Shown one piece after another: positions 15,691 through 24,070 of a DNA stretch of 64,000 nucleotides (position 1 is the first letter of the stretch; the number at the start of each line of letters is the position of its first letter). The DNA comes from Fimbriimonadaceae bacterium (GTDB lineage Bacteria > Armatimonadota > Fimbriimonadia > Fimbriimonadales > Fimbriimonadaceae), in assembly GCA_023957775.1 (NCBI GenBank), contig JAMLGR010000012.1:1-64000 (forward strand). The letters are read 5' to 3'. Below the pieces are notes generated by a model, which was not told where the DNA came from, did not search any database, and was given only the letters and a program-made list of their open reading frames with translations. Made by a program: the position numbers and the translations under genes.

Positions 15691-15691
15691 G

Positions 15692-16411
15692 CTAGCGGAT
15701 CTCGATTAGCGAGGCGTGCATGGGGTTTTCGGCGGAGACGTGCACGGAATTCGAGCGGACCCCCGCGTCGCGATCGACCAGAAATCCCGCGAGGGCGCCC
15801 CAGCCGAGTGCGGTCACGACGATGAAGAAGACGAACGAGAACTTTTGCACGGCAAGTTGCGAGCGTTCGCTGATCGTGATGCCCCAGCGAATGCAGAAGT
15901 TCCAAATCCCGTACGCGAGGTGGTAGCTCGCGGCGACCACGCCGAGCGCGTAGAGGACCAGCACGATGTAACCGTTGGCGGTGAGTTTGTCGTGCCAGGC
16001 CTGCCAGAGAATGACCTCCTCGCCGTTGATCTTCGCGTTAACCGTGGTGGTGACCACGTGGAGGATGAGCAGGAAAAAGAGGATGACGCCGGACCAGCGC
16101 TGGAGGCCGTACATCCGGTTTTCCGGCCATTTGTACTTCGTGGAGAGGAAGTTCGGCTTCGCGCGCCCCACGATGAAGAGTCCGTAGACGGCGTGAAAGA
16201 GGATCGGGATGCCCAGGACGCCGATTTCAAGCGCCAGCAGGATGTGTTTGGGGACGCTCTCGAAGAAGCCGATGACCGAATTGAACTTGGCCGGACCCGC
16301 GATGCTGAAAGAGTTGAGGGTCAGGTGCTGGAGCATGTAGAACCCGATCGGAATCACTCCCGTGAGCGAGTGCACCTTGTGCCAGAAAAAGCTCTCCTTG
16401 CCGACAGCCAT
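15692..16411 (-). CDS. sdhC: Succinate dehydrogenase/fumarate reductase cytochrome b558 subunit
   Basis: The protein has 239 aa with five hydrophobic spans, the layout of the Bacillus-type diheme cytochrome b that anchors succinate:quinone oxidoreductase. Candidate heme histidines occur in HKVHSLTG, the FYMLQHLTL helix, FHAVYGLFIV, LILHVVTTT and ASYHLAYGIWNF. No flavoprotein or iron-sulfur subunit gene is next to it on either side, which is odd since sdhCAB is normally an operon; the partners must be elsewhere. ATG 16411 is preferred over a TTG eight codons earlier. A TATTCT box lies ten bases upstream. Confidence 0.88.
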   Translation of the reverse strand: MAVGKESFFWHKVHSLTGVIPIGFYMLQHLTLNSFSIAGPAKFNSVIGFFESVPKHILLALEIGVLGIPILFHAVYGLFIVGRAKPNFLSTKYKWPENRMYGLQRWSGVILFFLLILHVVTTTVNAKINGEEVILWQAWHDKLTANGYIVLVLYALGVVAASYHLAYGIWNFCIRWGITISERSQLAVQKFSFVFFIVVTALGWGALAGFLVDRDAGVRSNSVHVSAENPMHASLIEIR

Positions 16412-16478
16412 GGACGCATGGAGAATACCTGGCAAGAGCGTGCGCCCACCGCACGCCCGAAGCCCGGACCCGCCTTCG

Positions 16479-17246
16479 TCAAAGGCCCGCTTGCAGAAAC
16501 GCCGTCAGCAACGCCTCCGGCACGGCGCGGGTCGGGCTGATCGCCAAGATCTCCGTTTCCATCCGAGAGACGCCTCCCGCGAGCGCAATCTGTGAACGCT
16601 CGGGGACATGACACCGGAGCCCGAACCCTTCCAGCAGGTTCAAACAGTCCGCGTGCAGAGTGGGCGAGTGCGTGGCGACCAGGGTCGCCGCCGGTTGGCT
16701 CCGCAAAGCCCGCTCGGCTCCGCGCAGCACCGCAACCTCGGCGCCCTCGACATCGAGCTTCAGCCAGGTCGGAGGCTTGCATCGACCGGAAGCGACCAAC
16801 GCGTCCACCGTGTGGGTTTGGACGTATGTTCGTCCGGTGCCTAATTGTCGGGTGCCCGAACCCGTACCACCTCCGAAGCGCGACTTCCCGACGGTGTCCG
16901 AGAACGCCCAGGGGAGAACCTCGACGTTGGCCGCGCGGTTCGCCCTCACGTGCCCCTTGAGGAACGACCGGTTCTTGCGCGACGGTTCGAACGCGTAGAC
17001 CTGACCCGCCGGTCCGACCGCCCGATGGGCGAGGAGCGTGACGTAGCCGTAGTGCGCGCCCACGTCCCAGAAGACGTCACCCGGCTCCACCAGCCCCGCC
17101 AGCGGCTCCCACCGGGCGGCTTCGTACGTGCCTTTCCGGTATGGAGCGCCGCATGCCTTGCTGCAGATCAGGCCTTGGTTGGGCCCGGCGGGAATGGGCG
17201 CGAACACATGCTTGAGAATCGGTCGCAGGAAGGTTCTCAAGCGCAT
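16479..17246 (-). CDS. FkbM-family SAM-dependent methyltransferase
   Basis: The protein has 255 aa. FkbM-type enzymes O-methylate sugars or polyketide hydroxyls; in environmental bacteria they often modify surface polysaccharides. The SAM-binding motif is FWDVGAHYGYVTLLA (about residues 53-67), followed by VYAFEPS, and the family-typical LKLDVEGAEVAVLRG comes later. The ATG at 17246 is supported by TAACGT seven bases upstream (leaderless pattern). The much longer frame on the same strand upstream is antisense to the CAP-domain gene and is not real. The acceptor is unknown. Confidence 0.88.
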   Translation of the reverse strand: MRLRTFLRPILKHVFAPIPAGPNQGLICSKACGAPYRKGTYEAARWEPLAGLVEPGDVFWDVGAHYGYVTLLAHRAVGPAGQVYAFEPSRKNRSFLKGHVRANRAANVEVLPWAFSDTVGKSRFGGGTGSGTRQLGTGRTYVQTHTVDALVASGRCKPPTWLKLDVEGAEVAVLRGAERALRSQPAATLVATHSPTLHADCLNLLEGFGLRCHVPERSQIALAGGVSRMETEILAISPTRAVPEALLTAFLQAGL

Positions 17247-17348
17247 CGGAGCCACGTTACCCGCCGCAGCACCGATGCCCCCATCATGGTATTCGACAGG
17301 AGGCGATGGTACAGTGGGTGCGTCGCATCGTCGAGGGGACGGGGAAGG

Positions 17349-18044
17349 ATGTTTACGACCGCGGTAGTCGCGTTGGTGGGGATGTGCCAGCTTGTGGGTG
17401 GGGCCGACGACGCCTCGGCCGAGGTGGTGGTGCTGACCAACCTCGAGCGGGCGAAGGTGGGCCTGGGTCCGCTCAAGGTGGGGACCCACGAAACCGAATC
17501 GGCCAAGTGGCTTTCGGAGGACATGGGGAACGCCGACACGGCCCGCCACATCGACTCTTTGGGGAGGGGGTTTGCCGAGCGCGCTGCGGCGTTCGAGATT
17601 CAGATCCCGCTGGGCGAGAACTACGCCGCCGGATTCCGCACGTCGCAGCAGCTCGTGACGGCCTGGTTGGGCAGTCCGAAGCACCGCGCGAACATGCTCG
17701 CACCCGACGCAAAGCTCATCGGGGTCGGCCACGCCGTGCGGCCCAAAGGGCTCCGAAACTACTGGACGATGGTGGTTGCGGACTTTGACGACTGTGTTGC
17801 GGTGATCGACAACGAGGCGGTGGAGACGAGCCGCGGCGAAGTGAGCGTGTACGTACGCGGTCGTCCCACGTCGCAGCACGCGCGGCTTTCCAACGACGGC
17901 GACACTTGGAGCCAGTGGCTCCCCCTCGGAAAGCCGCTGCCCTGGAAACTCTCCGAGGGCCCGGGGTTGAAGACCGTGTTGGTCGAGGTCGAGGACGTCA
18001 CCGGCAAGATGGCCCGCGCCTCCGACACCATCGTCCTGCGTTAA
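17349..18044 (+). CDS. Secreted CAP/SCP-domain protein
   Basis: The protein has 231 aa from the ATG at 17349: a short signal peptide (MFTTAVVALVGMCQLVGG, probable cut after ADDASA), then a CAP (SCP/PR-1) domain of about residues 27-145. Family marks are LTNLERAKVGLGPL, ARHIDSLG, GENYAAG, and the block WLGSPKHRANMLAPDAKLIGVG. A C-terminal beta-rich part of about 75 aa follows, unlike the minimal CAP protein. Bacterial CAP proteins are secreted and mostly of unknown function. An upstream in-frame ATG at 17286 is possible but would bury the signal peptide. TACAGT at 17309-17314 is a candidate -10. Confidence 0.82.
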   Translation: MFTTAVVALVGMCQLVGGADDASAEVVVLTNLERAKVGLGPLKVGTHETESAKWLSEDMGNADTARHIDSLGRGFAERAAAFEIQIPLGENYAAGFRTSQQLVTAWLGSPKHRANMLAPDAKLIGVGHAVRPKGLRNYWTMVVADFDDCVAVIDNEAVETSRGEVSVYVRGRPTSQHARLSNDGDTWSQWLPLGKPLPWKLSEGPGLKTVLVEVEDVTGKMARASDTIVLR

Positions 18045-18051
18045 CTCGTGG

Positions 18052-18078
18052 GGGTGCGCCGACTTCATCGGCGCACCC
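18052..18078. terminator. Stem-loop terminator between convergent genes
   Basis: GGGTGCGCCGA (18052-18062) and TCGGCGCACCC (18068-18078) form a perfect 11-bp stem with a five-base loop, placed between the stop codons of the CAP gene (18044) and the lipoprotein gene (18087). It has no strong T-run, but its position suits a two-way terminator. Confidence 0.75.
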
Positions 18079-18086
18079 AAAAGGGC

Positions 18087-18278
18087 TTAGCTGCCCTCGC
18101 CGGGGGCGCCTCCAGGCATCCCTTGGCGGGCCCGCTGCTCCGGCGGGACCATGTTGGGATCCGCCGTCTTCACCGCGGGCGCGGGGCCCTCGGGAGCCGG
18201 CTCGTCCTTGGCGCCGCCCGAGCAGCCGACCGAAATGGCGAACAAGGCCAAGGCCATGAGGAAGGGGACGACCTTCAC
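18087..18278 (-). CDS. Small lipoprotein downstream of pseudopilin
   Basis: The protein has 63 aa. An N-terminal hydrophobic segment (VVPFLMALALFAISVGC) ends in a cysteine that suits lipid attachment, and the rest is Pro/Ala/Gly-rich and looks disordered. The GTG start at 18278 overlaps the TAG of the pseudopilin gene (TAGTG), which both fixes the start and implies translational coupling. A short proline-rich lipoprotein directly after an H-X9-DG type pseudopilin suggests a partner role on the cell surface, but this is inference. No homologue is recognised. Confidence 0.7.
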   Translation of the reverse strand: MKVVPFLMALALFAISVGCSGGAKDEPAPEGPAPAVKTADPNMVPPEQRARQGMPGGAPGEGS

Positions 18279-19210
18279 TAGGGCGCCACCAACGGAGTGT
18301 CCCAGTTCTGGAAGTCGATGTCGGGCCGGAACAGGTAGGGGTGGCAGTAGTTCGCATCCCAGAACCGTGCGCCGCCCGGGCGGAATCGGTCGACCTCTTG
18401 ACCGAGGTAGTAAGCGAAGGGGTCGCTCCTCGGGTCCTGCAGCTTGTTGTCCTGGTACACGCCGATCCTGCGCGCCTTGGCGTGGCCGTCGGCGTACGCG
18501 TACGTCAGCGTTCGGTTGTGCATGTCCCAACCCAGCGTGCTCACGTTCGACGTGTAGAAGCTGATCTCGCCGTTCGCCGCGCAACCGGCCTTCGCAGGCA
18601 CGTAGCGGCACGGTGCGGCCGCGTTCGTGCAGATGAGCTGCGGCGACGCGTAGCCCGCGCCCTTGAGCGAGCGGTGGCCCTGGCCCGGCCACCACACGAT
18701 CAACCCGGCCGGGTTCGCGATGGCGGTAGACGAGTAGCTCTGCAGGAGACCGTTGTACGTGTAGGTCACCAACTGGGCGTTCGTGGGCACCGTGGTGATG
18801 CCCGCCTGCGTGAACACGCCCGCGGGAAGCGGGCTGCGCTCGATGCCCGTGGGATCCTGGTAGATCGCCGTGTTCTTGATGTAAGGCTGCACCGAGTTGT
18901 AGTAGAACGTGTTGATCGCGTCCGCGGTCGCGGCCGGGGTGGTGGGGAGAATCAGCGAGCTCAGCGGAATGAAGCGGTCCCACGCCCAGTTGATGGACGC
19001 CGGGAACAAGGGCGTCGCGATGCCGTACGTGTCGTCGTTGTCCACGAGGTACATCTGGCCCGCGATCGACAGCTGCTTGACGTTGCTGATCGCCTGGACC
19101 TTCTTCGCAGCGGCCTTGGCCTGCGCGAAGACAGGGAAGAGAATGGCCGCGAGAATCGCGATGATCGCGATGACGACCAGAAGTTCAATCAAAGTAAACG
19201 CTTTGCGCAA
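18278..19210 (-). CDS. H-X9-DG type pseudopilin (DUF1559-like)
   Basis: The protein has 310 aa. The prepilin signal LRKAFTLIELLVVIAIIAIL stands at the extreme N-terminus, so the start must be the TTG at 19210, which has AGGAG eight bases upstream; the longer open frame has no ATG that fits. The mature protein has the long exported domain and near the C-terminus the defining H-x9-DG motif (H-N-R-T-L-T-Y-A-Y-A-D-G). Such proteins are abundant in Planctomycetes, Verrucomicrobia and Armatimonadetes and their role is largely unknown. Two pairs of cysteines occur near residues 200-220. Cotranscribed with the small lipoprotein that follows. Confidence 0.92.
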   Translation of the reverse strand: MRKAFTLIELLVVIAIIAILAAILFPVFAQAKAAAKKVQAISNVKQLSIAGQMYLVDNDDTYGIATPLFPASINWAWDRFIPLSSLILPTTPAATADAINTFYYNSVQPYIKNTAIYQDPTGIERSPLPAGVFTQAGITTVPTNAQLVTYTYNGLLQSYSSTAIANPAGLIVWWPGQGHRSLKGAGYASPQLICTNAAAPCRYVPAKAGCAANGEISFYTSNVSTLGWDMHNRTLTYAYADGHAKARRIGVYQDNKLQDPRSDPFAYYLGQEVDRFRPGGARFWDANYCHPYLFRPDIDFQNWDTPLVAP

Positions 19211-19410
19211 CGGAACGACTCCTGAAAGACCGAAACGCCACTCGGCGCCTCGAACAACCTTCGGCTTTGAACGATCCCAAAGCCGGCCACGACGAAAGAC
19301 CTTCTGGTACCCCCCGCCTTCCAATCGCGCTCGCGCGCGCTCCAGCTCCCTGCACCTTAGGCAACGCCCGCAATCCGGTTCCTACCGAACCTGGGGCGCA
19401 AGGAATTATA
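19211..19410 (-). promoter_or_regulatory. TATAAT promoter and about 190-nt leader of the pseudopilin gene
   Basis: A minus-strand TATAAT lies at 19410-19405, within TGTATAATTCC. From there to the TTG start at 19210 the leader would be about 190 nt, much longer than others in this window. It contains AGGAG just before the start. The remaining sequence up to the citrate synthase stop (19493) shows no further feature that I can name. Confidence 0.5.
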
Positions 19411-19492
19411 CAGTGACTTTCGCCGAACTGGCAGGTCGTTTTTGCAGGGCCCCGACCCTCAAAAGGTCGAGGCCCACTTGGGAGACCCGCGC

Positions 19493-20632
19493 TCAGCGCG
19501 CGTCGATCGGGGTGAACGGCACGTTGGTCGGCCCTTCGTAGATGCACTTGGGGCGGATGAGGCGGTTGTTGTCGATCTGCTCGATCATGTGCGCGCTCCA
19601 TCCGGTCACGCGCGCGATCACGAAGATCGGCGTGTACAGCTCGATCGGAATGCCGAGCAGGTAGTACGCGTAGGCGGCGGGGAAGTCCACGTTCGGGTGG
19701 ATGTTCTTCTCCTCGAGCATCACCCGCTCGAGGATGTCGGCGATGTCGCCCCACTTCGTCACGCCCTTGCGGCGGCCGATCTCCTTGGCCATCTGCGTGA
19801 GGATCCCGGCCCGGCTGTCCGCCTTCTTGTACTCGCGGTGGCCGAAGCCCATGATCTTCTTCTTGGTGGCCAGCGCATCCCGAATCCACGCTTCCGCGTT
19901 CTCCGGCGTGCCGATCTCCTTGAGCATCTTCATCGCCTCCTCGTTGGCGCCGCCGTGGAGCGGGCCTTTGAGGGTGCCGATGCCCGTGACGATGCCGCTG
20001 TAGAGGTCGCTGAGCGTGGCGACCGTCACGCGGGCGGCAAACGTCGACGCGTTGAACCCGTGCTCCGCATAAAGCGTGAGCGATGCATCCATCGCCATCT
20101 CGGTGAACTCGTCCGGCTTCTCGCCGCCGTGCAGGATGTAGAGGAAGTTCGCGGCCGTGTTCAGCGACGGATCGGGCTTGACGATGTCCTGCCCGTGCTG
20201 GATCCGGTAGCCGTTCGCCACGATCGTCGGCGCCTTCGCCATGATCCGGACGGCCTTGCGGACGTTCGCGTCGTGGTCGTTCTTGTCGTAGTCGGGATCG
20301 TACGGCGCCAGCACCGCGTACGCGGCCCGGGTGACGTCCATCGGGTGGGCGTTCTTCGGCATCGCGCGCAACGCGTCGTACACCTGCGGGGGCACCTCGC
20401 GCTCTTCGCCCAACGTCTTGCGGAACGCGGCCAACTCGTCCCGATTGGGCAGCTTGCCGTAGAACAGCAGGTAGGCCGTCTCCTCGAAGGAACCCTTCTC
20501 CGCCAGGTCGTGCACGTCGATGCCTCGGTAAACGAGACTGCTGCGGTCGGAATCGATCTGGCTAATCTTGGAAATGCCGCCGATCACGCCTTCGAGACCG
20601 GGGCTGTAGTTGGGGTAAGTGGTTGCTGCCAT
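19493..20632 (-). CDS. Citrate synthase / 2-methylcitrate synthase
   Basis: The protein has 379 aa, the short 'type I dimer' length shared by Gram-positive citrate synthases and methylcitrate synthases (PrpC). The catalytic triad is visible: His226 (PLHGGAN), His265 (MGFGHREY) and Asp316 (NVDFPAA). It condenses acetyl-CoA, or propionyl-CoA, with oxaloacetate. Its gene starts 14 bases after the methylisocitrate-lyase-like gene, and that pairing favours a methylcitrate-cycle role, though it could also be the main citrate synthase. AAGGA upstream of the ATG serves as ribosome binding site. Confidence 0.92.
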   Translation of the reverse strand: MAATTYPNYSPGLEGVIGGISKISQIDSDRSSLVYRGIDVHDLAEKGSFEETAYLLFYGKLPNRDELAAFRKTLGEEREVPPQVYDALRAMPKNAHPMDVTRAAYAVLAPYDPDYDKNDHDANVRKAVRIMAKAPTIVANGYRIQHGQDIVKPDPSLNTAANFLYILHGGEKPDEFTEMAMDASLTLYAEHGFNASTFAARVTVATLSDLYSGIVTGIGTLKGPLHGGANEEAMKMLKEIGTPENAEAWIRDALATKKKIMGFGHREYKKADSRAGILTQMAKEIGRRKGVTKWGDIADILERVMLEEKNIHPNVDFPAAYAYYLLGIPIELYTPIFVIARVTGWSAHMIEQIDNNRLIRPKCIYEGPTNVPFTPIDAR

Positions 20633-20646
20633 TTCCTAGTCCTTCT

Positions 20647-21558
20647 TCAAAGCTCTTTGTTCAGTTGCGTGCCGTCTACCTCGTCGCTCCACGCCCGATC
20701 TTGCGCTTCGTAGGCCGGGTATTCGATGAGATCGTAAAGCTCGGCCCGTGTCCGCATCGAGTCGAGGAATCCAGCTTGCGTGCCGGTCTCCAAGAGCTCC
20801 TTGTAGGCGTCCGTGACGGCCTTCAGCATGACCCGGAAAGCGGTCATCGGATAGATGACGAGATTGTACCCAAGGGACCCGAAATCCGAGAGGGTGAGAA
20901 GGGGGGTCTTCCCGAACTCCGTCATGTTCGCAAGCAGCGGCGCGGACACCCCCTTTCGGAACGCCTCGAACTCGGCCTCCGACTGCAGCCCCTCGGGAAA
21001 CACCGCGTCCGCTCCGTGGTCGACGTAGAGCTTCGCACGGTCGATCGCCGCGTCCAACCCCTCGACGCCTCGGGCGTCGGTCCGGGCCACGATGAGGAAC
21101 GCCGGATCGCGCCTCGACGCCACCGCCGCGCGCACCTTCTTGGCCATCTCGTGCGGGGCGATCACCGCCTTCCCATCGAGGTGCCCGCAGCGTTTCGGGC
21201 TGACCTGGTCCTCTAGATGGATGCCCGCCAGACCCGCGCGCTCCATCTCGCGCACCGTCCGCGCCACGTTGAGCGTCTCGCCGTAGCCCGTGTCGGCGTC
21301 CGCGATCACGGGCACCGGCGCCGCCTGGCACACGTACGCCGCCTGCTGCGCCATCTCCGTGAGCGTGAGGAGCGCGATGTCCGGCACGGCGAGCAGTGCG
21401 TTGGTCACCCCCGCGCCGCTCAGATACAGCCCCTCCGCGCCCGCCGAGTGCGCGGCCTTGGCCGTGATCGCATTGAACACGCCGGGAAGGCAAACGACGC
21501 CGTCGGCCATGCGCTCGCGCAACGCGCGTCCAGGCGATTCGGGACCTCGATGCAGCAT
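20647..21558 (-). CDS. prpB: Methylisocitrate lyase (PrpB-like)
   Basis: The protein has 303 aa. It belongs to the isocitrate lyase/PEP mutase superfamily; PrpB splits 2-methylisocitrate into pyruvate and succinate. The key motif K-R-C-G-H (QVSPKRCGHLDG) carries the catalytic cysteine, DADTGYGE binds metal, and the length matches PrpB rather than the longer isocitrate lyase. The ATG at 21558 has TATCCT six bases upstream. It leads a two-gene operon with the citrate/methylcitrate synthase. No prpD or acnD is in the window. Other superfamily members (oxaloacetate hydrolase, carboxyPEP mutase) are less likely because of KRCGH. Confidence 0.88.
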   Translation of the reverse strand: MLHRGPESPGRALRERMADGVVCLPGVFNAITAKAAHSAGAEGLYLSGAGVTNALLAVPDIALLTLTEMAQQAAYVCQAAPVPVIADADTGYGETLNVARTVREMERAGLAGIHLEDQVSPKRCGHLDGKAVIAPHEMAKKVRAAVASRRDPAFLIVARTDARGVEGLDAAIDRAKLYVDHGADAVFPEGLQSEAEFEAFRKGVSAPLLANMTEFGKTPLLTLSDFGSLGYNLVIYPMTAFRVMLKAVTDAYKELLETGTQAGFLDSMRTRAELYDLIEYPAYEAQDRAWSDEVDGTQLNKEL

Positions 21559-21572
21559 GGGGGGAGGATACC

Positions 21573-21680
21573 GGGAGACGGGAGACGGGAATCGGGAGAC
21601 GGGAATCGGGAGACGGGAGTCGGGAATCGGGAATCGGGAGACGGGAATCGGGAGACGGGAGTCGGGAATCGGGGGGGGAT
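21573..21680. repeat. 7-bp tandem repeat array (GGGAGAC/GGGAATC/GGGAGTC)
   Basis: About 15 heptamers of the form GGGARWC/GGGAGTC run without interruption between the prpB promoter and the S9 peptidase gene. This is the longest heptamer array in the window. Confidence 0.92.
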
Positions 21681-21729
21681 CGGGCGTGCGCAGGACCGCT
21701 GCCCGCCCGCCCCGAACCTAAGAAATGCC

Positions 21730-23988
21730 ATGATTCGCCGTCTTTCCTTCGCTCCACTCCTGCTCCTCAGTACCCTCGCCCTTGCGGGCTCGCCGGTTCC
21801 CAGCGGCCCCACCCCGGCCGACCTCAAGGCGGCCTACGAGCGGGCCGACCAGATCGCCCAGGCGCGGGGAGCGGCGCGGATGCTGCAGCTCGAGCCGCAC
21901 TGGTTCGCGGGCGATCGCTTCCTCTGGTACCGCAAAGCGCTGGCCCAAGGAGCCAGCGAGTTCGTGCTGGTCGATATCGAGAAGCGCATGAAGAACCCCG
22001 CGTTCGACCACCAGAAGCTGGCCGCGGCGCTGGCCCAAGCCTCGGGCAAGAAGGTCGACGGCGCGAAACTCCCGTTCCAGGAGATCACGCTGGCCGACAA
22101 CCTCAAAACCGTCCAGTTCGACTGGGACAACAAACGATGGGAGTGCGATCTCGCCGCCTATGCGTGCAAATCGATCGGCGACGCATCCACGCCTCCCCGG
22201 GGTCCCGGGCGAGGCGGACGCCCAGCCCCTCGCCAAGGGGCGCGCCAGGGCCCGAACCGCTCGCCAGACCAGAAGCTCGTTGCCCGCCTCGAAGACGGCA
22301 AGATCGTCGTGGCCTCCACGGCCGACGATTCCCGTGTCTTCGAGAGCGCGCTCGACTCCTTCGCCGCCGTTCGATGGGCGCCGTCGGGCGACCGGCTCGT
22401 CGCCTTCCGCGTGCTTCCCGGCGACCGGAAGCAGGTGTTCCTCATCGAGTCCTCTCCGCGCGACGGCGGGCGCGCCAAGTTGGTGCAGCGCGATTACGAT
22501 CTGCCGGGCGACAAGCTCGATACCTTCGAAACCTACGTGATCGAGCTCGGCGCCAAGAAGGAAACCAAGGTGGACCTGGCTCCCATCTACACCGGCGGAC
22601 GGCCGTACCTCGGCCCTCCAAACCTCGACTGGACGCGCGACGGCAAGGCGTTCCGCATGACGATCGTCGAACGCGGCTACCAGCGCGCCTTCGTCGTGGA
22701 TGTGAACCTCGCCACCCTAGCCGTCAAGACCCTGGTGGACGAGCGGCCCGAGACCTTCGTCGACTCGACCAGCCTCATGCGCGAAGACTTCAGGGACTCG
22801 GATGAGATGCTCTGGCGGTCCGAGCGCGACGGGTGGGGCCGGCTCTATCTCGTGGACACGGCCAAAGGCGCGGTCAACAACGCCGTCACCCCACCCAACT
22901 GGATCGTGCGATCGATCGTCCACGTGGACGAAAAGGCGCGCACCGTGATCTTCACGGCCAACAACACGGACCCCGCGGAGGATCCGTACTACATCCACGC
23001 GTTCCGTGTGAACCTCGACGGCACAGGCTTGGTGGCGCTCACCGACGGCGACGGCACGCACACCCCACGCTTCGCGCCGGGTTGGGGCAGCCTCGTGGAC
23101 ACTTACTCGCGCGTCGACTCTCCACCGGTGCACGTGTTGCGCACCGTGGGCAGCCCCGCCCCGTTCGTGCTGGAGACGGCGGACCTCGAGGATTGGAAGG
23201 CGTTCCACGTGCCCGACGTTGAGCGCTTTTCGGCAAAGGGGCGCGACGGGGAGAGCGAGATCTACGGCGTGGTCTACCGCCCGAGCGACTTCGACCCCTC
23301 GAAGCGCTACCCCATCATCGAGAACCTCTACGCAGGGCCGCACGACTCGTTCGTTCCCAAGGCGTTCAGCGCCCTCAACGGGATGCAGCAGATGGCCGAA
23401 CTCGGGTTCATCGTCGTGCAGATCGACGGCATGGGCACCCGCAACCGGGGCAAGAAGTTCCACGACGTGTGCTGGAAGAACATCGCCGACGCGGGTTTCC
23501 CCGACCGCATCCTCTGGATGAAGGCCCTCGCCGCGAAGTACCCGTACGTGGACATCTCGCGCGTCGGGGTGTACGGCACCTCCGCCGGAGGGCAAAGCTC
23601 GACGGGCGCGCTCCTGTTCCACCCCGAGTTCTACAAGGTGGCCGTCTCCTCGTGCGGTTGCCACGACAACCGCATGGACAAGGTGTGGTGGAACGAGCAG
23701 TGGATGGGCGTCCTCGGCCCGCACTACGAGGCTCAATCGAACATCACCAACGCCGGCAAGCTCGAGGGCAACCTCCTTCTGATGCTCGGCGAGATGGACA
23801 CGAACGTTCCGCCCGAGTCCACCCTGCGCCTCGTGGACGCCCTCATCAAGGCCAAGAAGGAGTTCGACTTCGTGATGCTGCCCGGCTTCGACCACACCAG
23901 CGGGGGGCCCTACGGCGAGCGGAAGCGGAGGGACTTCTTCGTGAAGCACCTGCTGGGGGTGGAACCGCCAAGCTGGAACGGAGGATAG
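21730..23988 (+). CDS. S9 family peptidase, dipeptidyl-peptidase IV-like
   Basis: The protein has 752 aa with an N-terminal signal peptide (LSFAPLLLLSTLALAGSPVP). A beta-propeller domain like DPP IV (about 90-480) precedes a prolyl-oligopeptidase catalytic domain (about 510-745). The nucleophile Ser is in Y-G-T-S-A-G-G; the Asp is in the LMLGEMDTNVPPE region and the His in PGFDHTSGGP. A disordered Pro/Gly/Arg-rich insert (about 155-180) interrupts the first propeller blade. It should act outside the cytoplasm, releasing dipeptides from Xaa-Pro/Ala N-termini. The open frame extends upstream over the heptamer array, but the signal peptide fixes ATG 21730. Confidence 0.9.
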   Translation: MIRRLSFAPLLLLSTLALAGSPVPSGPTPADLKAAYERADQIAQARGAARMLQLEPHWFAGDRFLWYRKALAQGASEFVLVDIEKRMKNPAFDHQKLAAALAQASGKKVDGAKLPFQEITLADNLKTVQFDWDNKRWECDLAAYACKSIGDASTPPRGPGRGGRPAPRQGARQGPNRSPDQKLVARLEDGKIVVASTADDSRVFESALDSFAAVRWAPSGDRLVAFRVLPGDRKQVFLIESSPRDGGRAKLVQRDYDLPGDKLDTFETYVIELGAKKETKVDLAPIYTGGRPYLGPPNLDWTRDGKAFRMTIVERGYQRAFVVDVNLATLAVKTLVDERPETFVDSTSLMREDFRDSDEMLWRSERDGWGRLYLVDTAKGAVNNAVTPPNWIVRSIVHVDEKARTVIFTANNTDPAEDPYYIHAFRVNLDGTGLVALTDGDGTHTPRFAPGWGSLVDTYSRVDSPPVHVLRTVGSPAPFVLETADLEDWKAFHVPDVERFSAKGRDGESEIYGVVYRPSDFDPSKRYPIIENLYAGPHDSFVPKAFSALNGMQQMAELGFIVVQIDGMGTRNRGKKFHDVCWKNIADAGFPDRILWMKALAAKYPYVDISRVGVYGTSAGGQSSTGALLFHPEFYKVAVSSCGCHDNRMDKVWWNEQWMGVLGPHYEAQSNITNAGKLEGNLLLMLGEMDTNVPPESTLRLVDALIKAKKEFDFVMLPGFDHTSGGPYGERKRRDFFVKHLLGVEPPSWNGG

Positions 23989-23998
23989 GGGCGCTTAT

Positions 23999-24070
23999 CG
24001 TTTGTCGTTTTTCGTTTTTCGTTTGTCGGGGGGAGTCCGGCGACAAACGATCAACGATCAACCACAAACA
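23999..24070. repeat. Heptamer array (CGTTTGT / ACAAACG) running into a gene's stop codon
   Basis: Units CGTTTGT, CGTTTTT, CGTTTTT, CGTTTGT are followed by a G-rich spacer and then ACAAACG, ATCAACG, ATCAACC, ACAAACA in the inverse sense, so the block can also form a hairpin. Its right half overlaps the stop and the last six codons of the methyltransferase gene at 24051. Confidence 0.8.

Noticed and set aside
18087-18983. A 298-residue frame covering the lipoprotein
   Set aside because: Only the last 63 codons make sense; the rest is antisense or out of frame to the pseudopilin, and the GTG in TAGTG gives a proper start.
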